Below, piece by piece: positions 46,651-57,880 of a stretch of DNA of 64,000 bases (position 1 is its first letter; the number at the start of each line of letters is the position of its first letter). Source of the stretch: Phascolarctos cinereus (Eukaryota > Chordata > Mammalia > Diprotodontia > Phascolarctidae); contig NW_018344215.1 of assembly GCF_002099425.1 (NCBI RefSeq), forward strand, positions 62,001 through 126,000, read 5' to 3'. The position numbers and the translations under genes were made by a program. The notes beneath the pieces were generated by a model. That model was given only the letters and a program-made list of their open reading frames with translations. It was not told the DNA's origin and searched no databases.

Positions 46651-47301
46651 TGCAAGGAAGTAGGGGGGAGGAATAATTACACCTTTATGTAGTACTTCAA
46701 GGTTTGGGATTTCCTCACTTAATGAAGTTGGAAAGCTCACTGTTAGTCCCATTTTACAGATAATGAACCTGAAGCTCTGCAAGGTTACTAGATTACATGG
46801 GGACTAAATGCCTGTTGGAATTAAATCAAGGTATTTGGACTCCAAATCTGGTGTTCGTTATGTTACCCAATAGGTCACAAATCATTCTTACATATGCATT
46901 AAAGCAGGTCCCCTAAGACCCTCCCTTAGGTGACGCTTTGTTGGCCTAAGTGATATTAATATGCATACTTAGTAGTAACGTGATAGCATTCCTTCAGCAT
47001 TATTCTCCAATTTAAACTCTCCACTTCTTCCAACCAGCTTCCTGCCCAGATGAAACCAACACAGTAAGGTTTTCCTCTATTCATAAACATTCCATAAAAT
47101 GTAACCTTCGTGCCAGAAGAGAAAGCCATTACTGAGGTCTAATCTTTCCACCATAAGGGCACAGTGAGAGGTTCTATAAATATAGAAGTCAGATTTTTCC
47201 AAACCAAAATATGATTTGATAAAATGTTTTGATCTGTGAATGTACTGACACGAGTAGCCTTATAAAAGTATTAAAATTAAGTGACATTTGATTATATGTT
47301 T
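46651..47301. other. no gene seen
   Basis: 46670-46870 is weakly MIR-like ('ccattttacagataatgaac'); the rest is unassigned. Confidence 0.4.
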
Positions 47302-47321
47302 AAGAAACTGCCTTGATCAAT

Positions 47322-47958
47322 GGGAAAAGGACCCACATGTACAAAAATATTCATAGCAGCTCTTTTTGTGGTGGCAAAGAACTAGAAATTGAGAGGATGC
47401 CCATCAATTGGGGAATGGCTGAGCAAGTTGTGGTATATGAACGTAATGGAATACTATGGTGCTATAAGAAATGATGAACAGGCTGACTTCGGAAAAACTT
47501 GGAAAGACTTATATGGTCTGATGCTGAGAGAAGTGAGCAGAACGAAGAGGACTTTGTACACAATAACAGCCACGTTATGCAATGACTGTACTGTTAAACT
47601 GAACCCTTCTCAGCACTACAAGGATCTAAGACATCTCCGGAGGCCTTGGGATGGAAAATGCTGTCCACATCCAAAGAAAGAACTATGGAAGTTGAATCGC
47701 TATCACTTATTTTTACCTTCTGTTGAGTTTTGTTTCATCTTTCTGATGGTTCCTCCTATTGGTTTTAATTTTTACTTACAACTTCACTAATGTGAAAATA
47801 TGTTTAATAGGAATGTAAATGTAAAGCCTATATCAGATTGTGCGCCGTGTTGGGAAGGGTGGGGGGGAGGAAGGGGGAGAAAAATTTTCAACTTAAAAGC
47901 ATATGGAAGTGATTGTTGATAAATCAACAAATTAATAAAATTGAAAAAAAAAGAAAAA
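47322..47958 (+). mobile_element. 5'-truncated L1 with 20-bp target duplication
   Basis: 637 bp of L1 3' end ('tggcaaagaactagaaattg', 'ccatcaattggggaatggct', 'gaaagacttatatggtctga', 3' UTR purine tract, A-tail). The exact 20-mer aagaaactgccttgatcaat flanks it at 47302-47321 and 47959-47978. A 133-codon frame across it is residual ORF2 C-terminal sequence running into the UTR. Confidence 0.95.
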
Positions 47959-47978
47959 AAGAAACTGCCTTGATCAAT

Positions 47979-48404
47979 ACAAATAACATTTCTGTACAGA
48001 AATAAAAATTCAGCAGAATATGTGGCATTGGTGCTATTTTGGGAGTTCTAGTGCCTGGGATAACATCAATCCCACAGACAAAAGTCTTCATAAAACAAGG
48101 TGTCTCATTCTGTCCGCCGTGTGTAGTTAAGGAGAAGCCAACAGCAGGTATTCAGACTGGTCTGCCCTGTGCCCAGGACTGCCTGGACCTTCAAAAATCC
48201 CTGTTGTTATGCAGGGGAATTTCTTTCTGCTCAAGTCTCCAGCACTTTAACAGTGAAGCAAGGAGGAGAAGACACCGTTCAAGTCCACGGCTACTGGGAG
48301 CCAGTTTCTGTCAATTTTCCTGGCAATTGGTATAATCTTGATTAGATTCTTACCTTTGTTTGTTAAATAATAACGCATGGCCCAAAGTTAGAAAACACCC
48401 CTTG
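47979..48404. other. no gene seen
   Basis: A 98-codon open frame at 48039-48335 has no recognised similarity. Nothing else noted. Confidence 0.4.
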
Positions 48405-48530
48405 ATTTTACAGATGAGAAAACTGAGGCACAGAGGCTGGCCCCAGGTCACACAGGCAGCAGATCTGGGATTTGAACCCTGGCTGTTTGACCCTAAGCCA
48501 AGCCCTCCTCTCACTGCTGCCTCTTCTTCC
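48405..48530 (-). mobile_element. MIR fragment, antisense
   Basis: 'ttttacagatgagaaaactg', 'ggccccaggtcacacaggca' and 'gggatttgaaccctggctg' match reverse-complemented MIR. Confidence 0.8.
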
Positions 48531-49227
48531 AGCAGTCACTGATGGGGGCTATAAAGTTGGCAGAAGTTTTTCCAAGCCTCCATCACTGCTTCCAAACAGA
48601 AAGGCATGGGGGTGGGGGGAACAGTGTAGAACTGTTAGGCAAGGGAGAAAATAGTTTTTTCTCACAATAGAAAGAAAAGGGAGGGGCACAGCAGAATGCT
48701 AGCCTTGGGATAGGAAGATCTGGGTCCAAGTCTTGCCTCTAACCCATACTACAAAGAGAACCCTGGGAAGCTCACTTGACCTTAGTGCTTTGAATGACTC
48801 TCTATACCACAACATTAAAGTTGAGTTCCTGATCTCCACCCATGGGGGTCATGGGCCTTCTACCACAGCAGAGTGTTTGCTGGAGCCAAAGGTGTCTTGA
48901 CCTTACAACCAAGCTGGTGAGGTGCCCCACTGATTTGAGCAGATTGCTTCTCTGGCAAGAGGCAATGCCCATCATCATGTGTGTCATCAAAGCGTTTCCC
49001 GTTGAACCCTGAGCTTGGCTGGCAGGGGTCAGTACCACACCACAATAAGGCATCACCTCATGGTAGTGTAGGATTTTAAAGGAAGTTTTAACAGGAATAA
49101 TAATCTTCATATGAAGACAGGTATAGAATAAGAGGTGCATCCTAGGCATTATGGTATTCTACCTACCACAACGTAACTGTATTATGAGAAAACAAAATAA
49201 ATGCCTAATTAAAAATTCACAACTCAC
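48531..49227. other. unassigned; minus-strand 115-codon frame at 48802-49149
   Basis: 48672-48785 looks like a worn MIR/SINE ('atctgggtccaagtcttgcc'). The minus strand at 48802-49149 is open for 115 codons (includes YCGVVLTPASQAQGSTGN), with a second frame open over the same bases. I do not recognise a protein. It may be a worn processed pseudogene or chance. Confidence 0.3.
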
Positions 49228-49372
49228 AAAGGCAGCTAGCTGGCACAGTGGATAGAAAACCAGCCCTGGAGTCAGGAGGACCAGAGTTCAAAGCCAGCCT
49301 CAGACATTTACTTGCTAGCTGTGACATCCTGGACAAGTCACTTAACCTTGAGTACCTCCAAAAACAAAAAAA
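49228..49372 (+). mobile_element. tRNA-like marsupial SINE
   Basis: Head 'ggcagctagctggcacagtg', 'cctggagtcaggaggaccag', 'acaagtcacttaaccttgag', A-rich tail. Confidence 0.93.
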
Positions 49373-50159
49373 TGAAAAACATACCTCCTATCTTTAGTTC
49401 TTTCTCTGGATGATCAGTTTATATTCAATTTTTAAAAATTTCTTTTGGATCCTAAATATTTCATAGGACCTTGTAATATATGTTACTCAGATTAATTTCT
49501 CCTTGAGTATTTGTTGCTGCTTAAAAAGACATGCCTACAAATCAAACACGGGGTAAATCATTCACATAAAATTTCCTCTTTTTGGCAAGAGGAGAGAGAG
49601 CCTGGTAAGTGGGTTCCTCTAACTCCAGTACTTATGACCCGAAGGAGCTTCCTGCTTTCTCACCTCCACAGTCCTGCTCTGTTAAGCACTCCCTGCCCTT
49701 TGCCCCTCTTCAGTGAATCCTGACAATGACAGTTCAAGTTTGCTTATGTTTCAGTAACTCTCTTCCTACAGTTGTGTCTCAGACCCCCTTAGCCTTTCAC
49801 CAAACTAATCATATGCAAAGTGATAATACAAGACAGATTTCAAAGAGGAAGACTTTCCCTCAATGGGGGAGAAATTGTGATGTGAATGAGAATTCCTTCT
49901 AGACTTTACAGAATAGGAAGCTGAAGATCTTTGGACAAATAGTAGCCATCCACTACTGCCTCTGGACAGAAGAAGAGAGAAATTAGAGGAGTTAGCTAGA
50001 TAATTATGGAGTAAAACATATGGGAACCCAAAATCCTACTAAGTAATCCAGAAGCTTCTGATGTGACTGAGAATGGGCCCAGGAATGCAGAACGAGCTGC
50101 CTAGCTTAATCTAGAACATTCAGAGGGGTGATGTCAGAGAGAAAGCACAGTTGGAAAAC
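49373..50159. other. no gene seen
   Basis: Unassigned intergenic sequence. Confidence 0.4.
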
Positions 50160-50799
50160 TACTTTTGCTTTCCCTACCTACAGCAAAGATTCTTGGATTG
50201 GTAAGGAGGGACTAAAAATGGCATACTCAAGACAAAAAGGAAGAGGTGTTAAGGTGAGGTGAGGTAGTCCAGCCACCAGGCCCAGATGAACTCTCTCCAC
50301 CGAGATCTAGTGGCAAATGTGAGCCCTCATCAATGATCTTGAAAGACCATGACAAATGGGAGCGATGCCACAGAACTGGAAAGGAGAAAATGTTGTTCTA
50401 ATTTTTTAAAAAAGGGAGACAATAGAGTCTGCTGATTACAGGTGAAGGAGCTTGATGTTGAGTCCTGGAACAAATTTTGCAATGTCTTAGTAGAGAAAAG
50501 GCTAGTGACTATGGAGGCAGTGTTCAGAATCATCAAGGCTTTACCAAGAACAGTTCATTTCAGACTCACCTGTGTTTTTACAGAGTTTCTAGCCTGGGAG
50601 ATCAATAGGATGGTATACTTGCCCTAGATTTTTATCAAAACATTTGATAAAGTCTATCATGTGAGGTAGGTCAATGTGGCCTCTATGGGACATCTGTGGG
50701 AGACCAAGAAAAGAAAGTTCTTGCCACCAAGGTCCTTGGCATTGTCAAATGGTTCAACAGCAGAAATGGATATGTTTTTATCAATAAAAATTACACTAA

Positions 50800-51110
50800 A
50801 TAAGCGGTGTTTGTACATCAACCTTATCCCTACCACACCCTCCACTTACACACAAGACAAATTGGATTACTTGCCACCAGAATCACTAGGTCTTCCTATC
50901 TGCCCAAATGCTTTACCCTAAGGACACTAGGTCTTTCCGTCTGCCTTGAAACTGAGCCCTCCTATATGTGTTGCCTTTCCTAGTAGACAGTGAGTTCTTT
51001 TTGATTGGGGACTCTCTTGCTTTTCTATTGGCATCCCCAGCATATATTATAGTGCTTTGCAAGTAGTAAGCATTTAAGAAGTGCCTTTTCATTCATCCAT
51101 TCATTCACAC
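50800..51110 (+). mobile_element. L2 3' tail inside the CR1/L3 region
   Basis: 'gacagtgagttctttttgat', 'attggcatccccagcatata', 'gtaagcatttaagaagtgcc' ending in (attc)n matches the sense L2 terminus. Confidence 0.6.
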
Positions 51111-51689
51111 AGGTAATCACACAATTAGGTGAACTGGAGATTTGTTGAATAGCTAGACTAAAAGAAGAACCATTAATGTCTCAGTGTCAACTTCAAAGGA
51201 GGTCTCTGTGATCTGTAGTTGTACCCTTTCTTTTTTTAACATTTTAATTAATGATTTGGATAAAGGCATAGATGCCATTCTTACCAAATTTACAGGAGAC
51301 ACTGTGAGAGATAACCAGTATGTTGGATGACAGGTAAGATCCAAAGGTATCTGTACATGTGAGAATGTTGGGCTTCATCTAAGAGAATGTAATTTGATCT
51401 CGATAAATGTCAAGTCTTACAAAAACCAACTTCACAAGTATATGGGAGGCTGGACACGTGGCTAGAGAGCAATTGGTCTAAAGAAAGATCACCAGATTCG
51501 ACAGGATGATGGGGAGCCCCAAAGGTGAGTCACAGGATAGGAGTCCAAGGAGATGATCACTCTTTTGGACTCTGCTCTGGTCAGATCACATCTGAAGCAT
51601 TATGTTCATTCCAGATGCTACATTTCAGGATGGACACTGATAAGCTGGAGAGCTTCTAGAAGATGGTGAAGGGTCTCCAGGCACCAAGG

Positions 51690-51938
51690 TGACACCATGG
51701 ATAGATAGAGCACTGGACTTGGAGTCAGAAAGACATGAGTTCAAATCTGGCCTCAGACACTTAACTAGTTGTGTGACCCTGTGCAAGTCACTTAACTCCG
51801 TTTGCCTCAGTTCCTCATCTATAAATTGGTTGGAAAAGGAAATGGGAAACCACTTCAGTATCTTTGCCAAGAAAACTCTAAATGGAGTCACAGAGAGTCA
51901 GACACGACTGAAACTAGCAAACAGCAACAACAAAAAAC
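51690..51938 (+). mobile_element. SINE with RTE/BovB-like 3' tail, sense
   Basis: Head 'accatggatagatagagcac', 'gagttcaaatctggcctcag', then 'tcctcatctataaattggtt', 'gggaaaccacttcagtatct', 'gtcagacacgactgaaacta' and an (aac)n tail. The final 70 bp match the end of the RTE LINE at 34787-35245. Confidence 0.93.
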
Positions 51939-52060
51939 AGGGTAATGGGCTACCTCTGGAAGAAGTGGTCTCTCCTTCACTGGGGGGTCATCCATCACAG
52001 ACTAGCTGACTACTGGCCAGGGATGCTATCACTGGAAGTCTTGTGTAAATGTGAGTCAGG

Positions 52061-53189
52061 CAAGAGATCCACCCGCATCCCCTTGAGCTTCTGTAAATCC
52101 CAAATCAGCACAAAGCTGTTTGAGTCCATGAAAGGGGGAGGCCAGGAAAGGGGATTGGGGGGGGGGGTGAAGACATATAAAGATTGAGATAATGGTGGGA
52201 AATTCCAAAGATTAGTTTAGAAATCTTACTTTTTATTAGCAGTTTTCTTCTACAAATATTTCTGAATTTGTATATTCTTTTATGATGAAGACCCTTAGGA
52301 AACTCTCACGGTTTGGAGTGTGTAGTCGCAGAGTTAAGAAGGGAAATAGTGAGCAGGGACTAGAATCACGAATCCAGATTTGGCTGCAGAAGAAGAAGGG
52401 GACAGCTAACCAGGGATTTGCTCTCAGAAGTCGCAGGATCCAAAAAAGTCAGGGATTTCAGGTTGTGAAATCAGAGAAGGGAAGAGAACAGGGGCTAAAG
52501 GCAGAATCTTGGAAAGATGTCAACGTTTAAGGAAAAGGAGGAACAACAGAAGCAAGCGAAGGGCAGAGGGAAGGAGGGGTCAAAGGAGACGCTAAAGGGG
52601 GCAAGATAGAACCATGAAATCCAAGTGACGGAGGCGAAGTTCGGGCAGTGCAACGAGAAGGCGGTGTTCTCAATGGAGCCAGATGTTCAGAAAGAAAAGA
52701 GCAGGAGCACTGGAAAGGCCCCTGGGCAGGGCAACTGCGGAATCACTCGGAACCTCCAAGAGGGAGATTTCAGTAGAGTGGAGGGAACAGAAACCAGCGG
52801 GCAAGATGTTAAGTATCAGTGCCTCCCAAACCCTCACCGTATTTCAATTACACCTAATTCTTTTCTTCTTGCTTCCACCAGGTCTACCTATGACTTCTTA
52901 AATTTCACTGTGTGCTTTGAAATCTCTGTTCTGTGGTCATACTCTTAAACTTTCCAACCAACATTCCTTCTACCTCCTTGATTTATCAGGAATCTGAGGA
53001 CACAGTATCCACTCTAGTCATCTCAACTGGCAGACACTTCTCTCACGCCTCTGGGTTCACAGAAACACACAGAGGGGGTGAGAGGATAGTCTGAGCTCCC
53101 TACTCTTCCTTCTAAGTCGTTCTTTTACCACCATCTCTCAATTACTTTCCTTTGTTCAGGTTCATACATGGCATGTCACTTATCGACTT
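52061..53189. other. no gene seen
   Basis: Purine-rich on the + strand to about 52800. Open frames there (up to 107 codons) are low-complexity and unrecognised. Confidence 0.35.
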
Positions 53190-53880
53190 CTAGGGAACTC
53201 TCCTAATTTTTTCAATGGTTTTAGTACCTGTCATAAGTCCTTCCTCTCCACCCCATCCCTAGCCATTATCCTCGGGGATTTTGATACACATGGTGACATC
53301 TCCTCTCACAACCTGACCACACAGTTCCTCGACCTCCCTCCCTACAGTAACATCCTACATCAGACACACGGCAGAATGGCCACACCTTGGACCTCACAAT
53401 CTCTCAGAACTACACCAAGATTTGGAATGCTGGCATTCTGTTCTGACCACCGTCACTCACCCTTCCACTTCTGCCACTTTCTTGTTCAATCTGCACTAAC
53501 TTATCACCCCTCTTCTGGCTTTCAGCCCTTGCCCATCCCCATTTTTATAATTATCTCCTCCCCTCTAGCTTCACTGCTCTTCAAGAGTTCAGTTCAAGAG
53601 CCTCCTACACCAGCTCCTCCCAGTTTACTTCCTTCACCTCCACTCCCCATACCCCACCATTGCCTTGTGTTCATCTCGTATCCACTGACATGTGTCCATG
53701 CTGTCTCTTCGGACAAACTGTAAGCTCCTTGAAGGAAGACACTCGCGTTAGAGCCTTGCCCAGCGCTCCTCCTTTGAAGGATCACTGACCGACAAACTGC
53801 CTCCAGGTCCGGCCCTGCCTACCTTGCTTGCCACCTTCATGTTTTAATAAAGACCAGCCTAGAACCCCTTACCCTACCGA
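53190..53880 (+). mobile_element. L2 LINE, ORF2 part, sense
   Basis: 'attatcctcggggattttga', 'acacagttcctcgacctccc', 'acaccttggacctcacaat', 'cattctgttctgaccaccgt' resemble the endonuclease portion of L2 ORF2. 53730-53880 may be the tail. Non-coding. Confidence 0.7.
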
Positions 53881-54714
53881 CTTTCTGTACTTCCTGACCT
53901 GTAAATCCTTAATCTATGGGTCACTTCAACTCTTGGATTTCTCTACTCTTGCTCCAAAGAGACCTGGAACTGAACTGATTTGACCCATTCATGGTACAGA
54001 AGTTCAGCTGAGCCTCACTGCTCTTTGGCAATCCTGTCTTACATTGGCAAAACAATTCACCAACAAGGCTTTTCCCTTTTCTTCTTGCCTCCAGCAGGAA
54101 CAGAGAGAACAGCAACGATTAGCCATCCAAATGCTTATCTCCATACCCATACTGAATCTATATGAGAGACTTCCAGTAAAAGAGATGATGTAGAGGATAT
54201 TTCCAATTCTGGTTCTCTTTCATCTCCTCGAACAATAAGGAATGTGGCCCCTATGTAAAAGAAAAATAGTAACAAAAGCAAAGAGGGGAAAGGCAATAAT
54301 ACATCGCATGGGAAATCTCATTAGAAAGAAAGGAAGGCTGAGATGAGTACAGAATGGAAAAAGGAGTTTCAATACAATGAATTAATGCTATGGAGTAAAA
54401 GAAAGCAGTGTGAAAACCCTAGATGTGGGAGTACATACTTCACCAACAATAATGTGATCTTTGCCTCTATGAATGGTAGATCAACCGCCCGAATCTCCAG
54501 AGTTGTTAAAGACAATCAATAAAAAGAACTAAAGGAAGACATCGGAATGGCAGTATGGACAGAAATCAGAAAATTTTAACAAACAAGAGAACAAATAATT
54601 TAACAACAGACGGATAACATTTCTAAAGTAATGGATGATCTGAATGAGAATGGTAGGTCTGCAACTTTAAAAATTCAGAGATGGAAGAAATACTATTAAA
54701 ACAAAAGCAAAGGC
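53881..54714. other. no gene seen
   Basis: Unassigned; A-rich from 54240 and possibly worn L1. Confidence 0.35.
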
Positions 54715-55795
54715 CAAGTCCACTAATTGTGGGCATTTCCCATAGCTCTCTCCTGGGCCTTCCCCTCCCTCTCCATATTTCACCTGTTGATCTCTCCAAC
54801 TCCCATGGATGTGATTGGTTTCTCTATACTGATGATTCTCAACTTTAATTATCCAGTCCGGATCTCTTTCCTAACCTCTAGTCTTACATCTCTAACTACC
54901 CCTTAAACATCTCAAACCCAAGATGCCCAACACAGAACACATTATCTCCCCCCCCCTAATTTACCACTACCCTCCCTGTTGACCAGGCTCACACCCTCAG
55001 GGTCCTCTTCCTTCTCTCTCATGCCCACATCCAATCTGTTGCCAAGGCCTGCCAATTTTACCTTTGTGACATCTCTCACCTAGGTCCCTTTCTCTCCTCT
55101 GTATTGCCACCCCCATGAGTTCAGGCCCTCATCACCTAATCCTCAGAGTATTACCATAACCTGTTCGTTGATCCACCTATCTCAAGTCTCTCTCCAATCT
55201 GGTCCATTCTCTACTCAGTTGTCACGGTGATCTTTCTTAAGCACGAGTCTGACCACATCACCTTCCCACTCAAACTCCACTGGCTGCCAATCTTCTGCAG
55301 GATCAAACAAGGATAAAATCTTCTGTTTGGCATCCAAAGCCCTTCGTGACCTGGCCTCCCCTCCCCCTCTACCTTTCGAGGCTCTTAAACCACATACTCT
55401 TCCATCCAGTTACACCTGCATCTTTGATGTTCCACAAACAAGATTCTCCATATCTCAGCTCCAACCATTTACCCTGGCTGTCCCCCATGCTTGGAAGACT
55501 CTCCCTCCTGGCTTCCCTGACTTCATTCAAATTCCAGCTAAAATCCCACTTTCCAGTGGATACCTTTCCCCAATCCCTCTTAATTCTTATGCCTTCTCTC
55601 TGTTGATTATTTCCTACCCACCCCATATGTAGCTTACTCGTACACAGTCATAGGCACGTCGCCTCCCCCATTAGATGTGAGCTGGTGGAGGGCAAGGACT
55701 GTCTTTTGACTTTCTTTGTATTCCTGGGACTTGGCACAGTACCTGGAATACAGCAGGTGATTAACAAATGTTTACTGACTGACTGCCAGTGACAG
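54715..55795 (+). mobile_element. L2 LINE 3' end, about 1.1 kb, sense
   Basis: In order: 'ttctctatactgatgattct', 'ccaatctgttgccaaggcct', 'ctgaccacatcaccttccca', 'ccactggctgccaatcttct', 'ccctggctgtcccccatgct', 'agggcaaggactgtcttttg', 'aacaaatgtttactgactga'. This is the best L2 copy in the window. The 101-codon frame at 55327 is an L2 remnant. Confidence 0.93.
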
Positions 55796-56089
55796 GTAAT
55801 TGCAATTTTTGGACAAAGTGCATGTTGATCTACGCACCAAAGGAGAAAGTAAAAGGTTTGAGGAGTGCCTCTCTACTCTGCAGGTTATCACAGAGAACGA
55901 AATTCTCCTAGAAAGACAGGGAGAAGCAATTTAAGGAGAAAATAGAGAAAAATAATGTGAAGAGAAGCAGGAATACCAACCTATGGGAGACTGGAGGGTA
56001 GAAGACTGACACAGATAAGGAGGAAAGACAGACCATAAAATGTTCGTTGATGTAATAAGTACTAGCATCTTTAAAAATTATTGATTTCA

Positions 56090-56722
56090 AAAAGGGAAAG
56101 AAAAGGATCTATTTGCACAAAAATATTTATAGCAGCTCCTTTTGTGGTGGCAGAGAATCGGAAGCTGAGGGACTGCCCATCAATTGGGAATGACTGAACA
56201 AGTTGTATACGATATGTATATGACTATAATGGAATATCACTGTGTTATAAGAAATGACGAGCAGGTGGATTTCAGAAAAACCTTGAAAAGACTTACATGA
56301 ACTGATGCAAAGTGAAGTGAGCAGAACCAGAACATTATACATAGTAACAGCCACGTTGTTCAGTGAAGACCAGTGTATGACTTAGCTATTCTCAGTGATA
56401 CAATGATCCAAGACAATCCAAAAGGACTCATCATGAAGCATACTATGCACCTTTAGAGAACTGGTATTGTTTGAACACAGATTGAAGCACGCTAGTTTTC
56501 TCTTTGTTTCCTTGTTTCTTTCTTTCTTGTTTGAGTCTTCTTGTACAAGATGCCTAATATGGAAACATTTCACATGAATTGCACAGGTATAACTTATATT
56601 GGATTGCTTACCATTTTAGGGAGGGTAGGGGGGAGACAGAGTGAGGGACAGAATTTGGAACTCAGAGCTTTAAAAATTGTTCTAAGATGTAATTGGGAAA
56701 AAACAAAATTTATTTTAAAAAG
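56090..56722 (+). mobile_element. 5'-truncated L1 with target duplication
   Basis: L1 ORF2 end and 3' UTR ('ttatagcagctccttttgtg', 'gactgcccatcaattgggaa', 'agtgagcagaaccagaacat', purine tract). The 11-mer tattgatttca flanks it at 56079-56089 and 56723-56733. Confidence 0.92.
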
Positions 56723-56733
56723 TATTGATTTCA

Positions 56734-56900
56734 TTTAATTTCTATCCCCTACACTTCCCATTAGATCCACACACTCTCACCCCAGAACTATCCCTCATAA
56801 CAAAGAATAAAAAAGAAAAAAAAGAGTTCAGCAAATATAGCCAACACACGGCAAAGGTCAGAGATGATCCGCAGTATTTGATACCATAGTGTAAATGAGG
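56734..56900 (-). mobile_element. L1 3' end fragment, antisense
   Basis: 'cccattagatccacacactc', 'ccctcataacaaagaataaa', 'gagttcagcaaatatagcca' resemble the start of the antisense L1s at 13165 and 39210. Confidence 0.55.
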
Positions 56901-57029
56901 GTTCTTGATCCTCTAAGGAGGAGGCTACTTATGGTATCGTAGGGAAGTATGACGCACTAGTGTCAGCAGGAAAAAGATGTTTATGCACAAACACAGATGA
57001 TAATAGGGAGTAGGTACGGAGGAGACAGG

Positions 57030-57298
57030 GAATAGGGAGTTAAGCGTCTGCTATGTGCCAGGCACTTTGCTAAGCACTTAAAAAGAACTTTTTTAAACAA
57101 ATATTATCTCATTTTGTCCTCACAACAAAAGTAAATGCTATTATCGTCCCCTTTTTACAGCGGAGGAAACTGAGGCTGATGAAAGTGAACAGACTGGCCC
57201 AGGGTCACCCAGCTAAGTCAGTGTCTGAGGCTGGATTTGAACTCAGGGCTTCCTGACTCCAGGCCTGGGGCTCTGTGCCCTGTGCCCCCAGCTGCTTC
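57030..57298 (-). mobile_element. MIR (CORE-SINE), full length, antisense
   Basis: 'ctatgtgccaggcactttgc', 'tctcattttgtcctcacaac', 'agcggaggaaactgaggctg', 'gcccagggtcacccagctaa' and 'cctgactccaggcctggggc'. Confidence 0.93.
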
Positions 57299-57329
57299 AG
57301 TAGCAGACTGTACCTGGAGTCCTAAAGAC

Positions 57330-57880
57330 ATCAATTGGATTTGCAGTGTGTCCTTTTTGATCTGCTTAGAAAGAGAGGAGCAGTTTCTAGACAGAAGGCA
57401 TGGACGGTTCTGGTCAGACCACATATGGAGTATGGCACTCAGTTCTGGGCAGCACATTTTAGGAAGGACAAAGACAGGATGGCAAATGGCCTCAAGCTCA
57501 TACCAGATAAAGGAAGAGCTGAAGGAAATGGGCACAGTTATCTTGGTGAAGAGAAGACTCAGGGCGGGAGGGGATGAAAGCTATCTTCCCATATTTGAAG
57601 GGCCATCATGTGGAAGAGGGAGGGTCTGGCCCCAGAGCAGACCTCAGAGAGTTGGGCAGAAGCAGTAAAGAAGGAAATGAAGGCTGGAGGTGAGGGACAG
57701 GCTTCCTAACATTGAGAACAGCCCAGAAGCGGACAGGGACTTTTCCCCTCTCCGAGGTCCTCAGGCAGAGGCTGGCCATCTGGGAGGAGGAGCATCCATG
57801 AGGGGAGATATGTGGAGTATGGCATGTCCTAGATGGCTGCTGAGGTCCCAACCAGCTCTGAAATTCTGTGACTTAGTTAA
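57330..57880 (+). mobile_element. CR1/L3 LINE 3' end, sense
   Basis: 'ggttctggtcagaccacata', 'cagttctgggcagcacattt', 'atatttgaagggccatcatg', 'ggccatctgggaggagga', 'ctgctgaggtcccaaccagc' run in the CR1/L3 order to its 3' end. The 143-codon frame across it is not a host gene. Confidence 0.93.

Larger units (their letters stand above)
50160..52060 (+). mobile_element. CR1/L3 LINE, long fragment with nested repeats
   Basis: 50160-50700 resembles the reverse-transcriptase part; 51215-51685 continues with 'ttaatgatttggataaaggc', 'aaatttacaggagacactgt', 'aaaaccaacttcacaagta', 'tctgctctggtcagatcaca', 'gacactgataagctggagag'. 51945-52060 resumes as 'gtaatgggctacctctgga', 'ctatcactggaagtcttgtg'. An L2 tail (about 50800-51110) and an RTE-tailed SINE (51690-51938) split it. 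Not open. Confidence 0.85.

Noticed and set aside
47389-47790. 133-codon frame as a host gene
   Set aside because: It is L1 ORF2 C-terminal sequence running into the L1 3' UTR.
55327-55632. 101-codon frame as a host gene
   Set aside because: It is a remnant of L2 coding sequence within a well-defined L2 3' end.
57237-57668. 143-codon plus-strand frame as a host gene
   Set aside because: It crosses the junction of a MIR and a CR1/L3 end.
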